A stretch of 64,000 nucleotides of DNA from Pedobacter sp. Leaf41 (GTDB lineage: Bacteria > Bacteroidota > Bacteroidia > Sphingobacteriales > Sphingobacteriaceae), in NCBI RefSeq assembly GCF_001422545.1, contig NZ_LMLE01000011.1:304854-368853 (forward strand), read 5' to 3'. Positions 8,660 through 17,011 of this stretch are shown here, in pieces; the stretch's first letter is position 1; the number at the start of each line of letters is the position of its first letter. The translations under genes and the position numbers were made by a program. The notes under the pieces are model-generated. The model saw nothing but the letters and a program-made list of their open reading frames with translations, was not told where the DNA came from and made no database searches.

Positions 8660-10051
8660 ATGAGCACAAATCAAAATAATACAACAAGCAGTTCTCAGTC
8701 AGCAATGGCAGGGCACGCCCGCGTGGTTATTTTGGGTGCTGGAGAAAGTGGCGTAGGTGCTGCTAAGCTTGCTCAATTAAAAGGCTTCGATGTTTTTGTA
8801 TCTGATTTTGGTGTAATTACTGATCAATATAAATCGGCATTAGAGAAGCTAAATATCCCTTTCGAATCTGAAAAGCATACTGAAGAACTAATACTGAATG
8901 CTACCGAAGTAATTAAAAGCCCTGGTATTCCACCTTCGGCGCCAATCATTAAAAAACTGGTGGCTAAAAATATTTCAGTGATTTCGGAAATTGAATTTGC
9001 CGGCCGCTATACAGATGCAAAAATGATCTGCATTACGGGTTCTAACGGTAAGTCGACAACCAGTTTGCTTACTTACCACATCCTAAAGAATGCTGGTTTA
9101 AATGTGGGTTTGGCAGGCAATATCGGTCATAGTTTTGCCGCTCAGGTAGCCACAGAAAATTTCGACTATTACGTTTTGGAGATCTCCAGCTTTATGCTTG
9201 ATGATATGTTTCATTTCAAAGCTGATATCGCTGTGCTTCTAAACATCACTCCAGATCATTTAGATCGATACGACTATAAATTGGAGAATTACGCTGCGTC
9301 GAAAATGCGCATCATCCAAAATCAAACTGCTAACGATGTTTTTATTTACTGTGAAGATGACGAAGAGAGCAAAAAAGCATTAGCAAACAACCAGCCACTG
9401 GCTAAAACATATCCTTTTTCAATCATAAACACATTGGAAAAAGGCGCTTACTTACACGAGCAAATTATACATATCCTTACTCAACCAAATAACCAATTCA
9501 CCATGTCTATTTCAGATTTAGCCTTACAAGGCAAGCACAACATTTACAACTCTATGGCTTCGGGCATTGTAGCGAAGGTTTTAGAGTTAAGAAATGAGAC
9601 CATTCGTGAAAGTATGGGCAATTTCAAGAATATTGAGCATAGGCTAGAGCATGTAGCAAAAATTTCGGGAATTGATTTTATTAACGACAGTAAAGCCACC
9701 AATGTAAACTCCACCTGGTATGCTTTAGAAAGCATGACAACCGATGTAGTGTTAATTATGGGCGGTGTGGATAAGGGTAACGATTATAATATGCTTAAAG
9801 ACCTGGTGCAAAGTAAAGTAAAAGCAATTGTATGTTTAGGTAAGGATAACAAGCGTATCCACGATGCTTTCGAGGATGATGTAGAAGTAATTGTGAATAC
9901 TTTTTCGGCTGATGAAGCAGCACAGATTGCTTTCCATTTGGCTAAACGTGGTGATGCGGTATTGTTATCGCCAGCTTGTGCCAGTTTCGATTTGTTCAAA
10001 AACTACGAAGACCGCGGTAATCAATTTAAAGCGGCAGTAAGAGAATTATAA
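8660..10051 (+). CDS. murD: UDP-MurNAc-L-alanine:D-glutamate ligase MurD
   Basis: 463 aa. N-terminal VVILGAGESGVGAAKLA Rossmann motif (about 23-39) binds UDP-MurNAc-Ala; ATP loop GSNGKS at 127-132; NDSKATNVNSTWYALES and LSPACASFDLFKNYEDRG are the MurD signatures near the C-terminus. A Ser/Gln/Asn-rich stretch of about 17 residues precedes the Rossmann fold, so the true start may be the internal Met at residue 16. Cytosolic step adding D-glutamate. ftsW follows after 16 bases. Confidence 0.96.
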   Translation: MSTNQNNTTSSSQSAMAGHARVVILGAGESGVGAAKLAQLKGFDVFVSDFGVITDQYKSALEKLNIPFESEKHTEELILNATEVIKSPGIPPSAPIIKKLVAKNISVISEIEFAGRYTDAKMICITGSNGKSTTSLLTYHILKNAGLNVGLAGNIGHSFAAQVATENFDYYVLEISSFMLDDMFHFKADIAVLLNITPDHLDRYDYKLENYAASKMRIIQNQTANDVFIYCEDDEESKKALANNQPLAKTYPFSIINTLEKGAYLHEQIIHILTQPNNQFTMSISDLALQGKHNIYNSMASGIVAKVLELRNETIRESMGNFKNIEHRLEHVAKISGIDFINDSKATNVNSTWYALESMTTDVVLIMGGVDKGNDYNMLKDLVQSKVKAIVCLGKDNKRIHDAFEDDVEVIVNTFSADEAAQIAFHLAKRGDAVLLSPACASFDLFKNYEDRGNQFKAAVREL

Positions 10052-10067
10052 AAGGAGGCTTAATTAT

Positions 10068-11261
10068 ATGTTTCAAGCACTACTTAACAAAACTAAAGGC
10101 GATAGATGGATCTGGTTAATCATCATCCTGCTTTCGCTTATTTCTGTAATGGCTGTTTACAGTGCAACAGGGACTTTGGCATACAAAAAAGGAGAAGCGG
10201 TAGAAAAATTGCTTTTAACCAAGCACTTAATTTTCGTTTTAATGGGAATTGGGATGATATACATTGCCCACTTACTTGATTATCGGTATTACGCCGGTAT
10301 TTCGAAAATTTTGATGATTGTAACCATTCCGCTTTTGATTTATACCTTAATATTCGGAACAAATTTGAATGATGCTTCGCGTTGGGTTAAAATTCCGGTA
10401 ATTGGACTTACGTTCCAAACATCCGATTTAGCAAAACTAGCATTAATTACGTTTTTGGCCAGAATGTTAACCAAAAAGCAAGAAAACATCAAAAACGTTA
10501 AAGAGTCGTTTGTGCCAATTATGGGCTCTGTTTGTGTGGTTTTCGTTTTAATTGCTTTGGCCAATTTGTCTACAGCTTTAATGTTATTTGGCGTAAGTAT
10601 TTTGCTCTTAATCATCGGGCGTATTAGTATTAAACAGATTGCAATTGTTTGCGCTGGAGGGTTTGTATTATTATTATTTGTGTTTTTCCTCGGGCCGAGA
10701 AGAAAGACTTACATGTCGCGTATTAACACCTATTTGCATCCAGAGATGCAACATTCAGATAAAACTTTTCAGGCAGATCAGGCAAAAATTGCTTTGGCTA
10801 CTGGAGGGGTTTTTGGTAAAGGGCCAGGTAATAGTACACAACGGAATTTCCTACCACACCCGTATTCCGATTTTATTTTCGCCATTATTATTGAAGAATG
10901 GGGGACACTGGGAGGAATTATAATCATGGTACTGTACCTGGTGCTTTTATACCGATGTATAAAAATAGTGACCAAGGCCCCCAAGGCATTCGGGGCGTTA
11001 CTGGCAGCTGGCTTGAGCTTTAGTTTAACCATTCAGGCTTTCGCAAACATGGCAGTTGCAGTGGGCTTAGGTCCGGTAACGGGAGTACCTTTACCATTGG
11101 TGAGCATGGGCGGAACTTCGATGATTTTTACCAGTGTAGCCTTCGGGATTATATTAAGTGTAAGCAGAGACGTAGAAGAAAACGCAGGTGCGATAGCAAA
11201 AGAAGATAAAGAGAAAGTAAAGAATAAAGTGATTGTAGGAGAGATACCGGAGTTTGGATAA
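10068..11261 (+). CDS. ftsW: Septal peptidoglycan glycosyltransferase FtsW
   Basis: 397 aa, SEDS family with about ten membrane segments. Typical segments: LISVMAVYSATGTLAYKKG near the start, FGTNLNDASRWVKIPVIGLTFQTSDLAK (the GaRRWi-like motif and adjacent loop), LPHPYSDFIFAIIIEEWG, and a C-terminal VTGVPLPLVSMGGTSM block, which is the SEDS signature. Polymerises septal glycan with FtsI. The start is preceded by AAAGGAGG, an unusually strong Shine-Dalgarno for this phylum. Confidence 0.95.
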   Translation: MFQALLNKTKGDRWIWLIIILLSLISVMAVYSATGTLAYKKGEAVEKLLLTKHLIFVLMGIGMIYIAHLLDYRYYAGISKILMIVTIPLLIYTLIFGTNLNDASRWVKIPVIGLTFQTSDLAKLALITFLARMLTKKQENIKNVKESFVPIMGSVCVVFVLIALANLSTALMLFGVSILLLIIGRISIKQIAIVCAGGFVLLLFVFFLGPRRKTYMSRINTYLHPEMQHSDKTFQADQAKIALATGGVFGKGPGNSTQRNFLPHPYSDFIFAIIIEEWGTLGGIIIMVLYLVLLYRCIKIVTKAPKAFGALLAAGLSFSLTIQAFANMAVAVGLGPVTGVPLPLVSMGGTSMIFTSVAFGIILSVSRDVEENAGAIAKEDKEKVKNKVIVGEIPEFG

Positions 11262-11267
11262 TTAAAA

Positions 11268-11303
11268 ATGAGTGAATGAGTAAAGGAGAGAATGATTGAT
11301 TGA
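11268..11303. repeat. Partial foldback repeat upstream of the broken gene
   Basis: ATGAGTGAATGAG...GAATGATTGATTGAA: the left-arm type of the repeat found between ftsI and murE, without a nearby right arm. With the copy at 11724 it brackets the disrupted four-helix-bundle gene. Confidence 0.65.
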
Positions 11304-11349
11304 AAAATACATCCCAAAGTTTAATAATTAAGATTTTAATTTAATAACA

Positions 11350-11724
11350 ATGGAGAAAGTAACTAAGGTCGATTTTGTAACAGCAATTAAGGCAAGGACG
11401 AAAAAGTTTGTTTTGGATTCGATTAGCTTTTATTAAACGTTACACAAAACAGAAGAGGCTAGAATAATAGGAAGACAATTTATTAGATCTGCATCATCTG
11501 TTGGAGCGAATTACAGGGCAGCATGTAGAAGTAGATCAAAAGCTGAATTTTATGCTAAGCTAAGTATTGTTGTAGAAGAGGCCGATGAAACAGCCTTTTG
11601 GATTGAAATTTTAACAGAATCACAAATAACAAATTCTGAAAAAGCTCAACCATTGTTAAAGGAGATTAACGAAATTTTATCAATAGTTGCTAAAGCAAGA
11701 AAAACGGTAAGTAATAATAAATAA
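11350..11724 (+). pseudogene. Four-helix-bundle protein (23S rRNA intervening-sequence protein type), interrupted by a stop codon
   Basis: Reading from ATG 11350 gives 28 codons, an in-frame TAA at 11434-11436, then 95 more codons to a TAA at 11722. Downstream of the stop the frame reads RQFIRSASSVGANYRAACRS, then EADETAFWIEIL, both clear signatures of the S23/four-helix-bundle family. The region before the stop (RTKKFVLDSISFY) is also family-like, so the stop interrupts one original protein of about 124 aa. No ATG follows soon after the stop, so reinitiation looks unlikely. It interrupts the dcw cluster between ftsW and murG and is flanked on both sides by foldback repeats. A single-base change (AAA to TAA) would explain the lesion. 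Confidence 0.85.
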
Positions 11725-11806
11725 TGATTGAAGGAGTGAATGATTGAAATGAAAGAATGAAGGGATTGCCTGTAGCACTCACTCATTCAAAATTCATTCA
11801 TTCAAT
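11724..11806. repeat. Foldback repeat upstream of murG
   Basis: Left arm of GATTGAA/GAATGA units (11724-11760), a short centre, and right arm CACTCACTCATTCAAAATTCATTCATTCAA. The 16-mer ACTCATTCAAAATTCA at 11781 is identical to that at 5705 in the ftsI-murE spacer, showing that these are copies of one family. Confidence 0.8.
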
Positions 11807-11819
11807 AATTAATTACAAA

Positions 11820-12923
11820 ATGAATAATTCCCCAAAAATTATCATATCAGGTGGTGGCACCGGCGGGCATATTTTTCCCGCCGTAGCCATAGCCAATGCG
11901 CTTAAGCGCTTGGTTCCGGCTTGTGAAATTCTGTTTGTGGGTGCAAATGGCCGCATGGAAATGGAAAAAGTTCCAGCTGCCGGATATAAAATAATAGGCT
12001 TAAACATCAGCGGGATGCAGCGGGGTTCGATTGTTAAAAATCTTGCCTTACCGTTTAAAGTGATCGGCAGTGTACGCAGAGCGATGCAGATTATTAATGA
12101 TTTTAAGCCAGATGCCGTAGTGGGCGTTGGAGGTTATGCTTCGGGTCCGTTGTTGTATGCAGCATCATTAAAAGGAATTCCGTACCTCATTCAAGAGCAG
12201 AATTCTTATGCTGGTGTAACCAATAAATGGCTAGGTAGAAAGGCTTCAAAAATTTGTGTTGCCTTTGATGAAATGGAACAGTTCTTCCCTGCTGATCGAA
12301 TTTTGAAAACGGGGAATCCGGTTCGCAAAGACGTAGTTGATATCAAGGGAAAACACCATGCAGGTGCTGAACTGTTGAAACTCGATCCATTGAAGAAAAC
12401 CATAATGGTAACAGGCGGAAGTTTAGGAGCTGGTACACTGAACAAAGCGATTGAAAAACATTTGCCAGAAATCATCGAACAGGATGTGCAGGTGGTTTGG
12501 CAAACGGGTAAATATTATTACAAAGGAATTATCGAGCGTTTGGGTCTGGAGTATCATCCAAATGTGCGCATTCTGGAATTTTTGAATAAAATGGATTTGG
12601 CCTATGCGGCTGCAGATGTAATTATCAGCAGAGCAGGAGCGGGAACGATCGCGGAACTTTGTCTAATCAAAAAACCAGTGATTTTGGTGCCTTCTCCTAA
12701 CGTAGCTGAAGATCATCAAACCAAAAATGCAATGGCTTTGGTTAAAAACGGCGCAGCACTGCTCATTAACGACCGCTTCGCTGAAGACACGTTGGTGAAG
12801 CAAGCATTGTCGCTTTTGAAAGATAAAGAACAGAGTGAAAAACTGGCTGAAAATATTGGTAAAATGGCTTTGCCAGAAGCAGATGAAATTATTGCTGGAG
12901 AAGTATTGAAATTGATAAAATAA
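11820..12923 (+). CDS. murG: Lipid II synthase MurG (UDP-GlcNAc transferase)
   Basis: Start at ATG 11820 (MNNSPKIIISGGGTGGHIFPA); the longer frame from 11757 runs through a repeat. 367 aa, GT28 family. GGGTGGHIFPAVAIA near residue 11 is the first glycine-rich loop; VVGVGGYASGPLLYAA and VTGGSLGAGTLNKA are the other G-loops; ISRAGAGTIAELCLIKKPVILVPSPNVAEDHQ binds UDP-GlcNAc. Peripheral membrane enzyme on the cytoplasmic face. Confidence 0.97.
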   Translation: MNNSPKIIISGGGTGGHIFPAVAIANALKRLVPACEILFVGANGRMEMEKVPAAGYKIIGLNISGMQRGSIVKNLALPFKVIGSVRRAMQIINDFKPDAVVGVGGYASGPLLYAASLKGIPYLIQEQNSYAGVTNKWLGRKASKICVAFDEMEQFFPADRILKTGNPVRKDVVDIKGKHHAGAELLKLDPLKKTIMVTGGSLGAGTLNKAIEKHLPEIIEQDVQVVWQTGKYYYKGIIERLGLEYHPNVRILEFLNKMDLAYAAADVIISRAGAGTIAELCLIKKPVILVPSPNVAEDHQTKNAMALVKNGAALLINDRFAEDTLVKQALSLLKDKEQSEKLAENIGKMALPEADEIIAGEVLKLIK

Positions 12924-12929
12924 GATAGG

Positions 12930-12996
12930 AGAAAATAGATAGGAGATTTGAGATCAGGCATTAGTCTGATATCTCACACCTCATATCTCAAATCTA
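12930..12996. repeat. Foldback repeat (GAGAT type) between murG and murC
   Basis: AGATTTGAGAT at 12941-12951 pairs with ATCTCAAATCT at 12984-12994, with a second imperfect layer inside (GATCAGGCATTAGTCTGATATC). The architecture matches the GAATGA-type repeats but the word is different. Confidence 0.7.
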
Positions 12997-13002
12997 AATA
13001 AA

Positions 13003-14358
13003 ATGGAACTAAGTAAAATAAATAGAGTGTTTTTTGTAGGTATCGGTGGTATCGGCATGAGTGCGCTTGCTCGTTATTTTGCTAAACGCGGTCAGGTGGT
13101 TTGTGGTTACGATAAAACCAGAACGAAATTGACCGAGACTTTGGAACAAGAAGGCATTTTGATTACATATTTGGATGAGGCCGCATCTCTGCCTTGTGCA
13201 TTTTTAGATCATCATGATGATACCTTAATTGTTTATACACCTGCCATTCCAAAAGATTCCAAAATTTTAAATCACTTTATCGATAAAGGCTTCAGTCTTA
13301 AAAAACGCTCTGAGGTTTTAGGCATCATCAGCAAAGGCATGTTTTGTATTGGAATTGCAGGTACACATGGCAAAACCACTACCTCATCAATTGTGGCTCA
13401 TATTTTAAAGGATACAGGTTACGATTGTACTGCTTTTTTGGGTGGGATTACCAGTAACTACAACAGCAACGTATTGTTCGGGAAAAACAATGTGGTAGTG
13501 GTTGAGGCAGACGAATATGACCGGTCATTTTTAACGTTGCATCCTGATATTGCTGTGGTTACTTCGATGGATGCCGATCATTTAGATATTTATGGAGACA
13601 AAAGCCATTTAGATGAATCTTTCCAATTGTATGCTGCCCAACTGAAGCCAAATGGTACACTCTATGCATACGAGGGTTTGCCCTTAAGTAATAGCAATAG
13701 CTATGCAGCAAGCGCCACCGCAACCGCCAAGGCCGAAAATCTTCGTGTAGAAGGGTCGAAGTTTGTATTTGATTATACGGATAATGAAACCCAGATTAAA
13801 GACATCAGCTTAATGTTGCCCGGCAGGCACAATGTAGAAAATACTACGGTTGCCATTGCCATTGCTTTAAAACTGGGAATTGATGCAGATAAAATTAAGC
13901 AAGCAGTAGCAAACTTTAAAGGCGTAAAACGCAGGTTCGAATACGTCGTCAATAACGATAATCAGATTTACATCGATGATTATGCCCATCATCCTGAAGA
14001 ATTAAGAGCTTGTTTCGATGCTGTTCGTCAGCTATATCCAGATAAGAAGCTTACGGTTATTTTTCAGCCACACTTGTTTACGCGTACAAGAGATTTTGCC
14101 GATGACTTTGCAAAAGTTTTAAGCACAGCTGATGATTTGTTACTGTTGGAAATATATCCGGCTAGAGAATTGCCGTTGGAAGGTATTGATTCGAAGTTTT
14201 TATTAGATAAAATCAGCCTGAAGAATAAGCAAATATGTGGAAAAGATTTTGTGGTTCAGTATGTTAAGGACACAAAGCCTGAGTTAATTTTAACAGTTGG
14301 TGCGGGCGATATTGATACGATTATTGAACCATTAAAAAATACATTAAACCATGCTTAA
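13003..14358 (+). CDS. murC: UDP-N-acetylmuramate-L-alanine ligase MurC
   Basis: 451 aa. N-terminal FVGIGGIGMSALARYFAKRG (Rossmann), ATP loop GTHGKT at 120-125, VVEADEYDRSF and ASMDADHLDIYG-like middle motifs (here VTSMDADHLDIYG), and DDYAHHPEELRA in the C-terminal domain. Cytosolic ligase adding the first amino acid of the stem peptide. The last 8 bases overlap ftsQ. Confidence 0.97.
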   Translation: MELSKINRVFFVGIGGIGMSALARYFAKRGQVVCGYDKTRTKLTETLEQEGILITYLDEAASLPCAFLDHHDDTLIVYTPAIPKDSKILNHFIDKGFSLKKRSEVLGIISKGMFCIGIAGTHGKTTTSSIVAHILKDTGYDCTAFLGGITSNYNSNVLFGKNNVVVVEADEYDRSFLTLHPDIAVVTSMDADHLDIYGDKSHLDESFQLYAAQLKPNGTLYAYEGLPLSNSNSYAASATATAKAENLRVEGSKFVFDYTDNETQIKDISLMLPGRHNVENTTVAIAIALKLGIDADKIKQAVANFKGVKRRFEYVVNNDNQIYIDDYAHHPEELRACFDAVRQLYPDKKLTVIFQPHLFTRTRDFADDFAKVLSTADDLLLLEIYPARELPLEGIDSKFLLDKISLKNKQICGKDFVVQYVKDTKPELILTVGAGDIDTIIEPLKNTLNHA

Positions 14359-15517
14359 AAGAATAAACTGGAGCGCAATATTTACCGGCTTTGCCTGGCT
14401 AGTAAGCCTGGCTGGTGTGGTGGTGCTTTTAAGTTTCATCAACATTAAAAAGCAAACGGTTAAATGTACGGATGTTAAAATTTTAATCCCTGGGGCAGAT
14501 AACTTCATCGAAAGAGAAGAAATTGATCAAATTTTAAGAGAAGATCAGGGCGTATTGCTGGGACGAAATATCGAAAATATCAATATTCATAAAATAGAAA
14601 AGAAGCTGCAATCTAATCCATACATCGCCTTTGCGAAAGTGTACGTAGAAATGGATGGTGTGTTGCACATTGAAGTGAAGCAGCGCCAGCCGGTAGTGAG
14701 AATCTTAAACAGCAGCGGTCAGGATTTTTATATTGACAACGACGGTTTGAAAATGCCAATCTCCTCAAATTTTACTGCCAATGTGTTGGTGGCAACAGGC
14801 AATATAACAGAGGTTTTTGGAAGTAGAGTTGATACCCTGCATACCAAATTGGCCAATGATATTTATAAAACGGCTTTATTTATCAAGAGAGATACTTTGT
14901 GGGATTCTCAGATCGAGCAATTGGTTGTCGATCAAAAAAATGATATTGAATTAATTCCGCGTGTAGGTGATCAGCGCATCATTTTAGGTAACGCCGATTC
15001 TTTGGAAAAAAAGATGACCAACCTTTTGCTATTTTACAAAAAAGCTATGCCACAAGTTGGTTGGGACGCTTACAGAACAATCAATATTAAATATACCAAT
15101 CAAATAGTTTGCGAAAAAAGAGATTCGACAGCAATTGCCAGAAAGCGAAAAACAATTTCATCTTCCGATAGTTTGAGAATACAACAAAAGGTAGCCGATT
15201 CGCTAATCAAAAATGTAATCAGCGATGCTATTGTAGAACAAACTGCTGCTGTTGTTCCGAAAAAAACGGAAATGAAAACTGCTGAGCCGAAAAAGCAAGA
15301 AGTGAAAGCAATTGCTCCAGCGAAGACTGAAATCAAAAAACCAGTAATCACTGCAGCCGTTAAGCCAAAGGAACAAAAGCCCGCAGAAAAAAAGCCGGCG
15401 ACTTCGCAAATAACGGAAAAGAAAAAAACCAATACAAAATCTGCAGCCCAGCTGAAGCTGGAGAGAGAAAAAGAAATCAGAGCCCTAGAAAAACAATATA
15501 AAACTCAACAAAATTAA
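14351..15517 (+). CDS. ftsQ: Cell division protein FtsQ
   Basis: 388 aa, bitopic: short cytoplasmic N-terminus, membrane segment at about 8-27, then a POTRA-like and FtsQ-type domain (about 35-250; EIDQILREDQGVLLGRNIENINIHKIEKKL). From about residue 265 the sequence becomes a low-complexity Lys/Glu/Ala/Pro-rich tail of about 120 residues. E. coli FtsQ is about 276 aa, so the tail is an extension, probably disordered and periplasmic. Division scaffold between early and late divisome proteins. Followed after 5 bases by ftsA. Confidence 0.93.
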   Translation: MLKRINWSAIFTGFAWLVSLAGVVVLLSFINIKKQTVKCTDVKILIPGADNFIEREEIDQILREDQGVLLGRNIENINIHKIEKKLQSNPYIAFAKVYVEMDGVLHIEVKQRQPVVRILNSSGQDFYIDNDGLKMPISSNFTANVLVATGNITEVFGSRVDTLHTKLANDIYKTALFIKRDTLWDSQIEQLVVDQKNDIELIPRVGDQRIILGNADSLEKKMTNLLLFYKKAMPQVGWDAYRTINIKYTNQIVCEKRDSTAIARKRKTISSSDSLRIQQKVADSLIKNVISDAIVEQTAAVVPKKTEMKTAEPKKQEVKAIAPAKTEIKKPVITAAVKPKEQKPAEKKPATSQITEKKKTNTKSAAQLKLEREKEIRALEKQYKTQQN

Positions 15518-15522
15518 CGAAT

Positions 15523-16881
15523 ATGGACAAGGCAAAATTTACCAGTCAGTCTCCCATTGTAGTAGGATTAGATATCGGTACTACGAAAATATGTGTTATC
15601 GTTGGCCGTAGAACCCAACATGGTAAGATAGAAATTTTAGGAATAGGAAAGGCAGAGTCGGCGGGGGTGACACGAGGAGTAGTTTCTAACATTCAAAAAA
15701 CAGTGCAGGGCATTGCTCAGGCGGTTGAGGTGGCGAGTGGACAATCAAATGTAGAAATACAGGTGGTAAATGTTGGTATTGCCGGTCAACACATTAAAAG
15801 CTTACAGCACCGAGGAATTTTAACAAGAAGAGAATTAAATAACGAAATCGGTAAAAAAGATATCGATAAGTTAATTGATGATATGTTTAAATTGGTGATG
15901 CCTCCAGGTGAGGAAATTATCCATGTATTGCCACAAGAATTTACCATTGATAACGAACCGGGAATTAAGGATCCTATCGGGATGGCAGGTGTACGTTTGG
16001 AGGCTAATTTCCATATCATCTCTGGGCAGGTTACAGCGGTTAAAAATATCATCAAATGTGTAAATAATGCAGGATTACAAACTCAGGATCTGATTCTTGA
16101 GCCATTGGCTTCTTCTGAATCGGTGTTGAGCGATGAAGAAAAAGAAGCTGGTATTGCATTGGTTGATATAGGTGGAGGAACTACCGATATTGCCATCTTC
16201 CACGAGGGTATTATTCGACATACCGCTGTGATTCCATTCGGGGGGAATAGTGTAACTGAAGATATTAGGGAAGGTTGTTCAGTGATGCGCAATCAAGCCG
16301 AGTTATTGAAAACACGTTTTGGTTCTGCCTTGGCTGAAGAAAATAAAGAAAACGAAATCATTTGCGTTCCTGGTCTTCGTGGTCGTGAGCCGAAAGAAAT
16401 TTCGGTTAAAAACCTGGCTTATGTTATCCAGGCCCGTATGGAAGAAATCATCGAGCACGTTTACTACGAGATCAAATCTTCTGGGTATGAGAAAAAACTA
16501 ATCGGCGGAATTGTAATCACGGGTGGTGGTGCTTTATTGAAACACTTATCGCAGGCGGTAGAATATGTAACGGGACTAGATTGCCGTATTGGTTATCCAA
16601 ATGAGCATTTATCTAAATATGAAGATATGCCAAAGGCGATTTACGATGATTTAAAAAGCCCAATGTATGCTACCAGTGTTGGTTTATTAATTAAAGGTAT
16701 TCAGAAAGCTGAAGAATTAATTGAAGAAATGAAACAGCCAGGTGTTTTTGTAGAAAAGCCAAAAGCACAAAAAGAAAAAGAAAAACGCGGTCCAGGTTTA
16801 TTTGATAAACTTCTGGCGAAAACAAAAACATTCATTCAAGATGATATGAATGTTAGCGATGAAGATTATCTGAAAAGCTAA
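15523..16881 (+). CDS. ftsA: Cell division protein FtsA
   Basis: 452 aa, actin-like ATPase that anchors FtsZ to the membrane. PIVVGLDIGTTKICVIVG (phosphate-1), the 1C domain, VDIGGGTTDIAIF (phosphate-2) and GGIVITGGGALLKHL (adenosine motif) are all present. The C-terminal end has a basic amphipathic stretch (GLFDKLLAKTKTFI) suitable as a membrane-targeting helix. A hairpin lies between it and ftsZ. Confidence 0.96.
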   Translation: MDKAKFTSQSPIVVGLDIGTTKICVIVGRRTQHGKIEILGIGKAESAGVTRGVVSNIQKTVQGIAQAVEVASGQSNVEIQVVNVGIAGQHIKSLQHRGILTRRELNNEIGKKDIDKLIDDMFKLVMPPGEEIIHVLPQEFTIDNEPGIKDPIGMAGVRLEANFHIISGQVTAVKNIIKCVNNAGLQTQDLILEPLASSESVLSDEEKEAGIALVDIGGGTTDIAIFHEGIIRHTAVIPFGGNSVTEDIREGCSVMRNQAELLKTRFGSALAEENKENEIICVPGLRGREPKEISVKNLAYVIQARMEEIIEHVYYEIKSSGYEKKLIGGIVITGGGALLKHLSQAVEYVTGLDCRIGYPNEHLSKYEDMPKAIYDDLKSPMYATSVGLLIKGIQKAEELIEEMKQPGVFVEKPKAQKEKEKRGPGLFDKLLAKTKTFIQDDMNVSDEDYLKS

Positions 16882-16884
16882 GTT

Positions 16885-16946
16885 TTTTTCAACAACATGT
16901 GAGTTTTCCACATTCTTAACACTTGTGGAAAACGTCTGTTGAAAAA
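16885..16946. promoter_or_regulatory. Large hairpin with inverted DnaA-box-like arms before ftsZ
   Basis: TTTTTCAACA (16885-16894) pairs with TGTTGAAAAA (16937-16946), and inside it GTTTTCCACA (16903-16912) pairs with TGTGGAAAAC (16924-16933). The inner arms match the relaxed DnaA box consensus TTWTNCACA on both strands. It could equally be an attenuator, an mRNA-processing hairpin or a terminator between ftsA and ftsZ. Confidence 0.6.
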
Positions 16947-17011
16947 GTGTTAATATTACGTTGAGTAATGAACAGAATTTAAAACTTTTTAAACAACTGA
17001 TTCATAAAGAT

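Noticed and set aside
11350..11724. 23S rRNA intervening sequence
   Set aside because: The gene is of that protein family but no rRNA sequence is present; it lies between protein genes.
15100..15432. Long antisense frames opposite the ftsQ tail
   Set aside because: They arise from the biased Lys/Glu/Ala codons of the + strand gene and give Phe/Ser-rich nonsense.
16961..17011. Upstream TTG start for ftsZ adding 17 residues; nearby ATG at 16968
   Set aside because: The ATG at 16968 is out of frame, and MQFEMLKDKSS at 17012 matches the usual start of FtsZ in related bacteria.
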